From assembly GCF_900292075.1 (NCBI RefSeq), contig NZ_OLMV01000002.1, positions 434,001 through 498,000 of the forward strand: a stretch of 64,000 nt of DNA, in the 5' to 3' direction. The position numbers were made by a program, and so were the translations under genes. Below, piece after piece: positions 1-8,004 of the stretch (position 1 is its first letter; each line of letters opens with the position of its first letter). The DNA comes from Microbacterium timonense (lineage in GTDB: Bacteria > Actinomycetota > Actinomycetes > Actinomycetales > Microbacteriaceae). Under the pieces are notes generated by a model. It did not search any database, was not told the origin of the DNA, and saw only the letters and a program-made list of their open reading frames with translations.

Positions 1-4
1 CGAC

Positions 5-985
5 ATGCTGACAACCGACAGCACGAGCGCTCCCCGTCGCGTCGCCGACGCGGCGGGGGGCGCCCGCCCGCCCGGCGCTGCGACGCGCCGCACCCTCTCG
101 CACCGCTCGCGCATGCGCCTGGTCACGTGGGCGTTCGTGCTCCCCGCCGCCATCTACGTCCTGGTCTTCTTCGGCTATCCGATCGTGAGCAACATCACGA
201 TGAGCTTCCAGGACTTCACCACGGCGACCTTCTACACCGGCGATGCGCCGTGGGTCGGCTTCGCCAACTACATCGAGGTCACGACATCCGCCCTCTTCGG
301 TCGCTTGACGTGGAACACCGCGGTCTTCACGATCACCTCGCTCACCGTGACCTTCCTGATCGGACTCGGGCTCGCGCTCTTCTTCAACCGCTACTTCCCC
401 TTGAGTGGTGTCCTGCGCGCTCTCATCCTGCTCCCCTGGCTGCTGCCGCTCATCATCTCGTCGGCCGTCTGGCGCCGCATGATGGATGAGGAGAGCGGCA
501 TCATCAACCAGGTGCTCCGCGGGCTCGGGCTGAACGGAGTTCCGTGGCTGACGAGCCCTGACATCGCTCTCTTCTCCATAATCATCGTCAACATCTGGGT
601 CGGGATCCCCTTCGTCATGGTGATCCTCTACGGCGGTCTGCAGGAGATCCCCAAGGACTTCTATGAGGCTGCCTCGCTCGACGGTGCGACCGGATGGCGC
701 GCGTTCGCGCACATCACCTGGCCGCTGCTGCGCCCCGTCGTCGTGGTCGTGCTGATGCTCGGCTTCATCTACACGATCCGGGTGCTCGACATCATCCTCG
801 CCCTCACCGGCGGCGGCCCCGCGAACGCCACCGAGACCTACGCCTCCGAGGCGTATCAGCTTTCGTTCGTGAACTTCCAGTTCGGCCAGGGTGCCGCGCT
901 CTCGAACATCCTCATCGTCGTCTCGCTCATCGTCGCGGTGCTGCAGCTGCGGGCGAACAAGCGCGCGAGCGACCTGGCGGGATAG
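5..985 (+). CDS. Carbohydrate ABC transporter permease (MalF/UgpA type)
   Basis: This is one of two membrane subunits of a sugar importer, working with a solute-binding protein and an ATPase that are not in the window. The 326-residue protein has an N-terminal cytoplasmic tail of about 38 residues rich in Arg/Ala/Pro. Several hydrophobic segments follow, the first at about residues 39-60. The EAA loop that docks the ATPase begins at about residue 220 (EAASLDGATGW). It lies 5 bases before the second permease gene, so both belong to one operon that continues left of the window. The ATG at 5 is used because the upstream sequence is cut off; an earlier start cannot be excluded. The transported sugar is unknown. 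Confidence 0.9.
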   Translation: MLTTDSTSAPRRVADAAGGARPPGAATRRTLSHRSRMRLVTWAFVLPAAIYVLVFFGYPIVSNITMSFQDFTTATFYTGDAPWVGFANYIEVTTSALFGRLTWNTAVFTITSLTVTFLIGLGLALFFNRYFPLSGVLRALILLPWLLPLIISSAVWRRMMDEESGIINQVLRGLGLNGVPWLTSPDIALFSIIIVNIWVGIPFVMVILYGGLQEIPKDFYEAASLDGATGWRAFAHITWPLLRPVVVVVLMLGFIYTIRVLDIILALTGGGPANATETYASEAYQLSFVNFQFGQGAALSNILIVVSLIVAVLQLRANKRASDLAG

Positions 986-990
986 GACCC

Positions 991-1809
991 ATGACTCGCA
1001 CACTCTCGTCGTACACACGCACCGTCTTCGGCGTCTTCATCGTCGGCCTGCTGCTGTTCCCCGTCTACTGGATGCTGAACACCTCGCTTCAGGGCAACGA
1101 GAACCTGCTGCAGACCGAGTGGTTCCCCTTCCACCTGAGTCTGGAGGGATACCAGCGTGCGATCGAATCGCAGCTCGGCAACCTCGGCACGAGCCTCGTC
1201 GTCTCGATCGGCGCGGTGGTCGTCTGCCTTGCGGTGTCGGCGCCCGCCGCATACGGCCTGTCGCGGAACAACGTCAGCGTGAGGGTCGTAGCGATCGGCA
1301 TCGTCATCCTGCTCATCACGCAGATGATCCCGGGCATCGTCATCGCGAACGGGCTATTCCCGCTCTACAACAACCTCGGACTCGTCAACACGATCCCGGG
1401 GCTGATTCTCGCCGACGCTTCGCACGGCATCCCCTTCTGCATCCTGCTCATCCGCGCGTTCATGCAGAACATCCCGCAGTCTCTCCTCGAGGCCGCGCGC
1501 ATCGACGGTGCCGGCGAGATGCGTCTCTTCCTCTCGATCGTGCTGCCGCTCAGCCGGAACGCACTCGTGACGGCGGCGGTGTTCGCGTTCCTCTTCGCCT
1601 GGAGCGACTTCCTCTTCGCCCTCACGCTGACGAACGGCTCGACGGTCACGCCCATCACGCTGAGCATGTACATCTTCGTCGGCGCGCACACGCAGAGTTG
1701 GGCGGCACTGATGGCGACCGCGGTGCTCGCCAGCATCCCGGCTGCTGCACTGCTCGTCGTCGCCCAGCGGTACATCGCAGCGGGGGTGACGGGCGGGGCG
1801 GTCAAATAG
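991..1809 (+). CDS. Carbohydrate ABC transporter permease (MalG/UgpE type)
   Basis: This is the second membrane subunit of the same sugar importer. The 272-residue product shows the first transmembrane segment near residues 11-30 and the EAA loop at about residue 167 (EAARIDGAGEM), the standard ATPase contact of CUT1-type transporters. The ATG at 991 follows the stop of the first permease by 5 bases, so the two are probably translationally coupled. Longer versions of this reading frame run back into the upstream gene and are shadows. No ATPase follows, which fits CUT1 systems that share a general ATPase encoded elsewhere. Substrate unknown. Confidence 0.9.
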   Translation: MTRTLSSYTRTVFGVFIVGLLLFPVYWMLNTSLQGNENLLQTEWFPFHLSLEGYQRAIESQLGNLGTSLVVSIGAVVVCLAVSAPAAYGLSRNNVSVRVVAIGIVILLITQMIPGIVIANGLFPLYNNLGLVNTIPGLILADASHGIPFCILLIRAFMQNIPQSLLEAARIDGAGEMRLFLSIVLPLSRNALVTAAVFAFLFAWSDFLFALTLTNGSTVTPITLSMYIFVGAHTQSWAALMATAVLASIPAAALLVVAQRYIAAGVTGGAVK

Positions 1810-1923
1810 AGGGGGTCGCATCTGAACGCACCGGCACTCGGACGCGGTCGGGCACCGCGTGCGCCGCGACGCACTAGCATTCATTGCATACACGGGTGCG
1901 GGTGCAGCACGCGAGGAGGCCCC

Positions 1924-2637
1924 ATGGATGATGCTTTCGCGACAGCGATGGCCGTCCTGGAACGGGCAGGCGCTGCACCGGAGCGCTACAGCGCACCGTT
2001 CTTGACGGTGTTCCCCGTCGACGGCGCGTCGGTCTCGACGCTCGGTGATGTGCTGGGCACGGAGATCGTTTCGACGACCGGTCCTGAGGCCCGCCGGCTG
2101 GACGAGCTTCAGTTCGACCTCGGCGAGGGTCCCTGCTGGGATGCGGTGCGACTGGGCGAACCGATCGCTGAGGCGGATCTCGCCGGTGGCGGGCGCCGTC
2201 GGTGGCCGGCGTTCGCGGCCGCGGCCGCGCAGAAGGTGCCGGCGGCCTCCATCTACGCATTCCCGGTCGCGGTCGGATCACTCCGGTTCGGTGCCGTGGA
2301 CCTCTACGCCAAGACCCGGCTGACGCTCTCCCCGCGCCAGACCCGTCAGGCCAGCGCGATGGCCGGAGTCATCGGCCGCCACCTGTTGCGAGACGCCGTG
2401 GATCGCGGCAATGACGCCGATTCCGCCGAGACGACGAGTCGCTCGTCCCGGCGGGTCGTTCATCAAGCTACCGGAATGGTGCTCGCCCAGCTCGAGATCA
2501 CCGCTGAGGAGGCGCTGCTGGTCATTCAGGGGCACGCCTTCGCCGTCGGCGAGCCGGTCACGGCCATCGCTTCGGAAATCCTCGAGCGCCGACTTCGATT
2601 CCGCAAGGTCAACGGTGAGATCGAGGCGGTCGAATGA
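1924..2637 (+). CDS. GAF and ANTAR domain-containing protein (first of a pair)
   Basis: This is a putative signal-sensing antitermination regulator of 237 residues. Residues about 30-150 form a GAF-like sensor domain (FDLGEGPCWDAVR, then a W-P-x-F segment typical of actinobacterial GAF-ANTAR proteins). Residues about 175-230 form an ANTAR domain (HQATGMVLAQLEIT, with a downstream helix ending ILERRLRF), a three-helix fold that binds RNA hairpins and prevents transcription termination in known members. There is no receiver or kinase domain. The stop overlaps the start of the next gene by 4 bases (ATGA), so both proteins are made together. The signal and RNA target are unknown. Confidence 0.82.
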   Translation: MDDAFATAMAVLERAGAAPERYSAPFLTVFPVDGASVSTLGDVLGTEIVSTTGPEARRLDELQFDLGEGPCWDAVRLGEPIAEADLAGGGRRRWPAFAAAAAQKVPAASIYAFPVAVGSLRFGAVDLYAKTRLTLSPRQTRQASAMAGVIGRHLLRDAVDRGNDADSAETTSRSSRRVVHQATGMVLAQLEITAEEALLVIQGHAFAVGEPVTAIASEILERRLRFRKVNGEIEAVE

Positions 2638-3359
2638 ACGAGACGAGCTTCGACTCGCGACTGCTGAACACCCTCACCATCCTTGCCGACACCCTTGTCG
2701 ATGACTACGACGTCGTCGAACTGCTGCAGACCCTCGTCGATGCGTGTCGCGACATCCTCGACATCACAGCGGCCGGCATCCTGCTGGCAGACGAAGCCGG
2801 CGAACTGGAACTCGTCGCGTCGACGAGCGAAGCCAGCCGCCTCGTCGAGGTCATGCAGCTCGCCGCGCAAGCCGGCCCGTGCATCGAGTGCTTCCGCACA
2901 GGCGCCCCCGTCACCGTCCCGTCGCTGCTGTCAAGTTCGGAATGGGGCGCGTTCCGTGAGGAGGCACTGGCGCAGGGGTTCTCATCGATTCACGCGCTTC
3001 CCCTGCGGCTGCGGGAGCGGACCATCGGGACTCTGAACCTGATGGATGCCAGGGAGGGCCCCCTGCCGGAGCGCTCTGTGGTCGCCGCCCGCGCCTTCGC
3101 AGACGTCGCCACCATCGGCATCCTGCACGAGCGCTCGCTGCGTGAATCCGAAGTACTGGCCCAACAGCTGCAGCTGGCTCTCGGCAGTCGCGTCGTCATC
3201 GAACAGGCGAAGGGCGTCGTGTCGTTCACCGCCGACATCCCGATCGAGGACGCGTTCGACCTCATCCGCAGTTACGCCCGCCGCCACCAGCTGCCGCTGA
3301 GCCAGGTCGCCGCCAGCATCGTTCGCAGAGAACTGCGCCTGGACGGCGAGAGCCGTTGA
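2634..3359 (+). CDS. GAF and ANTAR domain-containing protein (second of a pair)
   Basis: A 241-residue paralogue of the preceding protein with the same architecture. The N-terminal GAF domain occupies about residues 20-165 (DILDITAAGILLADEAGEL at about residue 38). The C-terminal ANTAR domain is at about 180-235 (VIEQAKGVVSFTADIP, then AASIVRREL). ANTAR proteins usually act as dimers, so the tandem may work as a heterodimer or read two signals; this is inference. The ATG at 2634 overlaps the TGA of the first gene. A small gene of unknown function follows. Confidence 0.82.
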   Translation: MNETSFDSRLLNTLTILADTLVDDYDVVELLQTLVDACRDILDITAAGILLADEAGELELVASTSEASRLVEVMQLAAQAGPCIECFRTGAPVTVPSLLSSSEWGAFREEALAQGFSSIHALPLRLRERTIGTLNLMDAREGPLPERSVVAARAFADVATIGILHERSLRESEVLAQQLQLALGSRVVIEQAKGVVSFTADIPIEDAFDLIRSYARRHQLPLSQVAASIVRRELRLDGESR

Positions 3360-3454
3360 CAGCACCTGTTTGCAACGCCCAGCCGACTTCCTAGACTGAA
3401 ATCGACCGCCCCAGACCCCGGCGCTCGTTAGGACGTTACGCACGGGACTCTGAG

Positions 3455-3790
3455 ATGAAGCTGATCACCACCGCCCTCGGTTCGTATCTCACGGGCGATG
3501 ACATCGCTGACGCTGTGCAGGAGTACAGTCACGCGCTCGCCCGCGATCAGGCCACGGACCTCGTTGACATCCCCGTCATCACTGACCACACCACCGCACG
3601 TCTGCGCTTCACGGTGGGTTGGCTCGTGCAGCTGCACACCCTGGATGCGGCAACCGACCACCCCGAGCTGATCGATCCCGCCACCACGCAGGCCCTCCGC
3701 GCGCGGACGGCGATGCGGCTCGAAGGAGACTCAGGCACCGCACGATTCATCGACCCCTGGGACACCGACTTCCTGGACCAGGATCGGTAG
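3455..3790 (+). CDS. Hypothetical protein, 111 aa, downstream of GAF-ANTAR pair
   Basis: I do not recognise this family. It is a soluble acidic protein without signal peptide or membrane segment, beginning MKLITTALGSYLTGDDIADA and ending in an Asp-rich tail (DPWDTDFLDQD). Codon use is strongly GC3-biased, like the neighbours, which supports real coding. It lies 95 bases after the second GAF-ANTAR gene on the same strand, so it could be a downstream target or partner of that module. Confidence 0.6.
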   Translation: MKLITTALGSYLTGDDIADAVQEYSHALARDQATDLVDIPVITDHTTARLRFTVGWLVQLHTLDAATDHPELIDPATTQALRARTAMRLEGDSGTARFIDPWDTDFLDQDR

Positions 3791-3917
3791 TCGCCTACAG
3801 GGCTTCCTCGGAGGCCGGCCGGCTGCCGGGCGACGCTCCGCTCGGCGTGACACCGAGAGCGCCGCGGAACGTCGCGATGCCCCGCGATGCCTGCCGGGTA
3901 CCCCCGTTTGCCTGACG

Positions 3918-4355
3918 CTACGAGTCTTGTCCTCGCAGCAGCGCGGAGAGCGCGTTCGCGAGGGCTGCCCGCTCGGTGGGGGCGATGCGGTCGGCGAGGT
4001 GGCGGCGTGTTGCCGCTTCCAGCGCGGGAGTGAGTGCCTCCAGTGCGTCGCGCCCCTGCGGGAGCAGATGCACGACGACCGCGCGATCGTCACGCGCCCG
4101 GGTGATGAGTTCGCGCGTCTCCATGCGGGTCAGGAGATGGGACAGTCGTGTGCGATCCCACCCAAGCGCCGCAGCCACCTCACTCTGACGCGCCCCGCCG
4201 CCAGCCTCCCGGAGGGCGATGAGCACACTGAGCTCCGACTCGGAGAGGTCGGAATGTGCCGTGACATGTGCGACGACGGCCGCGCGCACATGCTCGAACG
4301 CGCGCTTCCAGAGCAGCCATAGCGCGACCGGGTCATCGGAGCTGGGTGTTGACAT
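3918..4355 (-). CDS. MarR family winged-helix regulator
   Basis: A 145-residue MarR-type repressor. The winged helix spans about residues 40-110, with the recognition region GGARQSEVAAALGWDRTRLS followed by the wing (ITRARDDRAVVVHLLPQGR). MarR proteins bind short palindromes as dimers and release them on binding small phenolic or other ligands. The gene diverges from a small membrane protein gene. The 50-base intergenic region holds two related palindromes, one overlapping this gene's own start codon, so autoregulation is likely. The ATG at 4355 gives the normal family length. Confidence 0.88.
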   Translation of the reverse strand: MSTPSSDDPVALWLLWKRAFEHVRAAVVAHVTAHSDLSESELSVLIALREAGGGARQSEVAAALGWDRTRLSHLLTRMETRELITRARDDRAVVVHLLPQGRDALEALTPALEAATRRHLADRIAPTERAALANALSALLRGQDS

Positions 4356-4361
4356 GTCAAC
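4348..4361. promoter_or_regulatory. Perfect 14-bp palindrome over the marR start codon (operator candidate)
   Basis: The sequence GTTGACATGTCAAC is its own reverse complement and contains the ATG of the MarR gene (4353-4355, minus strand). Binding here would block transcription or initiation of the regulator. It shares the GTTGA half-site with the palindrome 14 bases away. Confidence 0.65.
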
Positions 4362-4374
4362 GCCACCTTCCTTA

Positions 4375-4392
4375 GTGTTGACAACTCAACAC
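4375..4392. promoter_or_regulatory. 18-bp inverted repeat, second MarR operator candidate
   Basis: GTGTTGA-CAAC-TCAACAC has perfect 7-base arms around a 4-base centre. It lies just upstream of the ribosome-binding site of the membrane protein gene starting at 4406, where a bound repressor would block the divergent transcript. The half-site GTTGA is shared with the palindrome at 4348-4361. Confidence 0.7.
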
Positions 4393-4405
4393 GAAAGGAT
4401 AGTTG

Positions 4406-4930
4406 ATGCTCACGTCGAACCGTGTCTATCTCAATCTTCGCTGGTCGGCCATCCTCCCGCTGCTGCTGTTCACCCCGGCGGTGGTCGCCTTCTTCGTCGC
4501 TCCGGATGTCTGGTGGGGCGAGTACCTCGGCATCTTCTTCCACCTGGCGATCCTGTTCCTCGTCTCACGCCTCGATGCAGCGCAGTGGTCACGCGCTTGC
4601 GGCTACGCCTGGGTCGCCCTGGATGTACTGGCAGGGGTGCTGATGATCAACGGCATCGACTACGAGATAGCGTGGACAGTTCGCCTGGGTGCGCACGTGA
4701 TGGCCGGTGTGTGGATCGTCTCGAGTTCGCTGGTCGCGCGCTCGTGGGTCATCAGAACCATCGGCGTCGTCACCGGGCTATGGCTCGCGGGGTACTCGTT
4801 GGTGGCTCCACAGTTGGGTGAAGAGTTCCTCCGCCCCGCCGGGATTCTCATCCTGGTCTGGTTCGGTGCGATCGCTGCGACTGCGAACACGCGCCGCCCA
4901 CAGCCGCTCGCCGCGATGCAGGAGGCGTGA
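4406..4930 (+). CDS. Small integral membrane protein, probable MarR target
   Basis: A 174-residue protein with about five hydrophobic segments (for example WSAILPLLLFTPAVVAFFVA near residues 11-30). I do not recognise the family. The ATG at 4406 is chosen over the TTG just before it because AAAGGA lies at the right distance upstream. The gene is divergent from marR and shares its operator region. Its last bases overlap the start of the DUF2316 pseudogene (ATG at 4930), so the two formed an operon. A role in membrane stress or drug response would fit MarR control but is only inferred. Confidence 0.72.
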   Translation: MLTSNRVYLNLRWSAILPLLLFTPAVVAFFVAPDVWWGEYLGIFFHLAILFLVSRLDAAQWSRACGYAWVALDVLAGVLMINGIDYEIAWTVRLGAHVMAGVWIVSSSLVARSWVIRTIGVVTGLWLAGYSLVAPQLGEEFLRPAGILILVWFGAIAATANTRRPQPLAAMQEA

Positions 4931-5225
4931 TGTCACTGGATGCCGCGCGGCTGCAGCGCGTCCGCGACGAATTCCTGTCCGCGCTCGGAGCGTCCGGGTC
5001 AGGACGGAGGACCTCGCCCAGAATCTCGGATGGGATCACGACAGGCTCGAACGAACCCTCGCCGCGGACCCCGGCTCGAACCCCGTGGATCTGTGGACGG
5101 TGCGCGATCACCTCCACGTCTCTCTCAAGCGATCCGGCATGTCTTCGCCCTTCACGGTGCTGTCCTCCACCAACCGCCTTCGCGCCCGCCGCTGGTTCGG
5201 GCTGCCACCCATGCCCCGCCGGTGA
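4930..5225 (+). pseudogene. DUF2316 family gene broken by a one-base frameshift
   Basis: The first frame gives MSLDAARLQRVRDEFLSALG then runs out of family similarity. From about 4999 another frame continues with RTEDLAQNLGWDHDRLERTL and, after a TVRDHLHVSLKRSG stretch, ends in LRARRWFGLPPMPRR. Joined, they match the roughly 100-residue DUF2316 family over its full length. One missing G in the GGG run at 4996-4998 restores the join (ALGASG-V-RTEDLA). DUF2316 proteins are small and uncharacterised and often sit beside MarR regulators, as here. The break may be a real mutation or a sequencing error. Confidence 0.7.
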
Positions 5226-5547
5226 CAGCACCTCTCCGCGGCGGGGCAGGTCGACCTCATGCTGAGCTCCGTCCTCCCTCAAGGGGCGGGTGTGCATGGC
5301 CGGGCCGGGTTGCTAGTGGCCACCGGAACGGTCAGTTGCGCGGGCAGGTCTATGGGCCTCCTGGACGGGAGCCCGGGCCGGAGGGCCCTCAACGACCCAC
5401 GTCCGAACGCTCAGGCACCGGGATCCGCGCATGGCTGAGGAATCTCGGTCACCGCAACCCTTAGCTCCCTCGGTCACTTTCGTCAGCCGGGTTTTGCGGC
5501 GCTGAACACCCCTGGCCGCGAGCCTCACGCAGGGGGACAATTAGGGC
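5226..5547. other. 322-bp intergenic stretch without a recognisable gene
   Basis: No reading frame here has a family resemblance or a convincing ribosome-binding site. The stretch contains GC-rich inverted segments around 5350-5400 (CGGGAGCCCGGGCCGG area) but no T-tract, so I do not call a terminator. It probably holds the promoter of the gene at 5548. Confidence 0.4.
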
Positions 5548-6474
5548 GTGGATGCCCCGCGGGGGTCGGTCGAATTCGAACAGGCGGACGAATTGGAACG
5601 CCTGCGGCGACGCGCCTACGGACCGGATGCCGACATCGCGGGGGATGCAGCGGCTCAGGCTCGGCTCTCCGAACTGGAGGCCGCTCGACGACGACAGCAT
5701 CCTCTTGATGGCGGTGCCAGCACAGCCGTCGCCGTTCCGATGCCTGGCGACGTCCCAACCTCCACAAAGACTGCCGATTGGTCACGTTCGGCACCCCTGC
5801 GATTCCGGGAGCCCATTGACGGAGCATTCGACGACCACACGGGTGCCGAAACGTCGCTCATCGAGCAAGAGTCCGAAACCGCATCGGTCACCGGATCAGA
5901 CGCGATTGGCCGGAGGCCGCTACCGTGGTGGCGCCGACGGCGCTCGTTGATCGTCGTCGGCACCATCGGAGCCCTCGCCTTGAACATGGCCGTCACCGCT
6001 GTGACGTGGCAGCTGCTTGCCGATCAGTTCACCCCCGTCCCTGCCGAGACGGCGACCGATGAGAGCCCGTTCCCGTCCGGGCAGAGGAATGAGGACTACG
6101 CGCCTGCACCGGACTTTGTGCTCGCGGTGAGGTCGGACGGGGTCGCCGCCGACCAGCCGGATGACCCGGGCGGCAAGCTCGATGCGCTGGGGATCAGCCC
6201 CGGTGAGTTGAAGCGCTATGAGGACTTTCGCGGCCCCGAGGTATGGAGCATCAACGTCTGGAGCGGAGAGTCTCGCTACGGTATGAGCTGCCTGCTCGTC
6301 GCTGTCGCCAATCAGCCGATCAGCGACGGGGGGCGCGCCGCCGAGGGGTGTTCGTTGAAGGGCCAGGACACCATCGCGGACATAACCGGCACCACTCGCA
6401 CCAGATCGGTGCTCAAAGGCGACCACGTCGACGTTTACGTGTACGAGCACGGTACCGACCCGAACGGGTCGTGA
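5548..6474 (+). CDS. Hypothetical single-pass membrane protein, 308 aa
   Basis: The protein has a long, acidic and Arg-rich cytoplasmic part (about residues 1-130), one membrane segment at about residues 133-156 (LIVVGTIGALALNMAVTAV), and an exported part of about 150 residues. The N-terminal part carries a short EQADELERLRRRAYG-like segment with regular D-A-A repeats seen in actinobacterial DNA-binding or signalling membrane proteins. It starts at GTG 5548. The extracytoplasmic part has one Cys (SCLLVAVAN) and a second (EGCSLKGQDT) that could pair. Family unknown. Confidence 0.65.
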   Translation: MDAPRGSVEFEQADELERLRRRAYGPDADIAGDAAAQARLSELEAARRRQHPLDGGASTAVAVPMPGDVPTSTKTADWSRSAPLRFREPIDGAFDDHTGAETSLIEQESETASVTGSDAIGRRPLPWWRRRRSLIVVGTIGALALNMAVTAVTWQLLADQFTPVPAETATDESPFPSGQRNEDYAPAPDFVLAVRSDGVAADQPDDPGGKLDALGISPGELKRYEDFRGPEVWSINVWSGESRYGMSCLLVAVANQPISDGGRAAEGCSLKGQDTIADITGTTRTRSVLKGDHVDVYVYEHGTDPNGS

Positions 6475-6571
6475 GGCTAGCAACCATCGAGAAGGTCGTG
6501 AGTCGATCTGATGAGCGCACCAACGGTGCGGTGCAGCATCGTCATCCGGACCTTAGATTCCGGTTTGCTCC

Positions 6572-6599
6572 TTGACAGACCGGAATACCTCTTTAGAGT
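6572..6599 (+). promoter_or_regulatory. Sigma-70-type promoter ahead of the decayed rhamnose mutarotase gene
   Basis: TTGACA (6572-6577) and TAGAGT (6594-6599) are separated by 16 bases, close to the vegetative consensus. The -35 lies inside an inverted repeat ATTCCGGT (6557-6564) / ACCGGAAT (6579-6586), which could bind a regulator. Confidence 0.6.
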
Positions 6600-6604
6600 T
6601 TGAT

Positions 6605-6616
6605 TGAAACGATTCA
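6605..6616. promoter_or_regulatory. LacI-family operator-like palindrome
   Basis: TGAAACGATTCA has the central CG and TGAA half-sites typical of LacI-family operators and lies 6-17 bases downstream of the -10 box, where a repressor would block transcription. A purine-rich ribosome-binding stretch (GAGAGGAG, 6618-6625) follows, but no start codon remains at the proper distance. Confidence 0.5.
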
Positions 6617-6637
6617 TGAGAGGAGATCCCTACTCGC

Positions 6638-6884
6638 CACTGGTTCCAGCAGAAGGTGCGCCCGGAGCTACTGGACGAGTACCTCGCGCGGCACTCCCCG
6701 TCTGACCGGAGATGCTTCCCGAGATCGCCGCTGCCGGGCGCCGCAACTACTCGCTATCCTCGGCGAGGGTGGCGCGCTCTTCGGCTATTACGAGACCGAC
6801 GACGAGGCCGCGCAGGCCTACCTCGCCGCATCCGAGGTGGCCGGCCGCTGGGAGGCAGGCCGGCTGGGGTGCATGACCGGATAG
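6638..6884 (+). pseudogene. rhaM: L-rhamnose mutarotase remnant, multiple frameshifts
   Basis: Three frames together spell the family: QKVRPELLDEYLARHSP (6650-6700), then MLPEIAAAGRRNYS (6712-6753), then GEGGALFGYYETDDEAAQAY continuing to EVAGRWEA. RhaM proteins (about 105 residues) interconvert alpha and beta L-rhamnose and carry exactly these blocks, including the R-N-Y-S and L-F-G-Y-x-E segments. Single-base deletions near 6700 and 6755 explain the frame changes. The start codon and the C-terminal E-M-A-P-F/Y block are also gone. The promoter and operator upstream remain. The 94-residue open frame from 6600 is only the last part read with unrelated upstream sequence. Confidence 0.7.
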
Positions 6885-6951
6885 CACCGACCGCTTCGTC
6901 CGGACACCCGAACAGAGCCGGCGGCCGAATCCCCCATCTGCAAAGGACACC

Positions 6952-7782
6952 ATGATCACTACGCCTTTCACCGCAGCCGACGGGCTCGCGCGCGTCTATC
7001 CAGCCGACCACTCCGACGGCACGGGACTCGTGTGGGCGCACGGCGGCGCGTTCGCCTTCGGCGACATCGACATGCCCGAATCCGACTGGGTGGCCCGCGA
7101 GCTCGCCGCCCGAGGCACGACTGTGATCTCGGTCGACTACCGGCTCGCGCCTGTGCCCGCAGACTTCCGCGGTGACATGCCCGCGCGCGACGGCGCACAC
7201 TACCCCGCGGGCTCCGACGACATGCTCACAGGTTGGCGCTGGGCCAGGTCGCACGCCGACGAGCTCGGCATTCGACCTGATCGTCTTGCGATCGGCGGAA
7301 CCAGCGCCGGCGGCAATCTCGCCGCCGGCGCTGTGCTGAGGCTAGGACCCGACGAGCTCCCCGCACTCGTGGTTCTCGCCTACCCGACGCTCCTGGCCGT
7401 CCAGCCCGAACCCGACGCCGAGCTGCGAGCCAAGCTCGACGCCGACCCCGAGGCCGACCTCTTCCCGCGGGACGCCGTCCTCTGGATGTACGAGAACTAC
7501 CTAGGCGGTCCCGTCGACGATGCTCCGATCGCGGCAATCCCCGGGCTTGCCACGACATCCGATCTCGCGACGTTCCCGCCGACCCTGATGGTCAACGGCG
7601 ACGTCGACGAGCTGCGCGTCTCCGGCGAGCACTTCGCGGCTTCCCTGGCCGCCGCCGGTCGCGAGATCGACGTGGTCTTCGAACCCGACACCCGCCACGG
7701 TCACCTCAACCGACCGGAAGAAGAGGCCGCGATGCGCACGATCGAGCGCATCGCTGCCCGGCTCAAGACACTCACCCCCTGA
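6952..7782 (+). CDS. Alpha/beta hydrolase, HSL-type esterase
   Basis: A 276-residue cytoplasmic esterase of the hormone-sensitive-lipase group. It shows the HGGAFAFG oxyanion motif near residue 30, the nucleophile in GGTSAGGN (Ser118), an Asp in NGDVDELR and the final His in the RHGHLNR segment. These enzymes hydrolyse short acyl or acetyl esters; acetylated sugars or plant esters would suit the neighbourhood but this is not shown. It follows the rhaM remnant by about 70 bases and could use its promoter. The following 220 bases to the LysR gene carry no convincing gene. Confidence 0.88.
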   Translation: MITTPFTAADGLARVYPADHSDGTGLVWAHGGAFAFGDIDMPESDWVARELAARGTTVISVDYRLAPVPADFRGDMPARDGAHYPAGSDDMLTGWRWARSHADELGIRPDRLAIGGTSAGGNLAAGAVLRLGPDELPALVVLAYPTLLAVQPEPDAELRAKLDADPEADLFPRDAVLWMYENYLGGPVDDAPIAAIPGLATTSDLATFPPTLMVNGDVDELRVSGEHFAASLAAAGREIDVVFEPDTRHGHLNRPEEEAAMRTIERIAARLKTLTP

Positions 7783-8004
7783 CTCGAGGAACCACCATGA
7801 CTGACCCACTGCCGTCGCCCTCATGGAGCGGTCGAACCGCGTGGGTGCCGACCCAAAGAACACGACCTACGAGTGCCCGCGGACCACACCCACTCGGCCT
7901 ACATCTCATGCGGCACGTGCGGGCTGATCGGCCTGTAGCTCGCTCAGGTGTGGACTACCATTACCACGCACCAGCCTGAGGCGTCGCTCTGTCGAGGAGA
8001 CCGC

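Noticed and set aside
5330-5400. GC-rich inverted segments as a terminator or structured RNA
   Set aside because: Arms are short and imperfect, there is no T-tract, and no adjacent gene end is at a suitable distance.
6700-6709. GTCTGACCGG similar to the island motif
   Set aside because: It lies inside the rhaM remnant, not in a promoter, and matches only the six-base core. Expected by chance.
6600-6884. Intact 94-residue gene
   Set aside because: Only its second half is RhaM-like. The first half is out of frame with the family, and two deletions are evident. Treated as a pseudogene.
7797-7979. 60-codon frame after the esterase
   Set aside because: Starts with ATG but has low GC3 and no resemblance. 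It overlaps the LysR promoter region.
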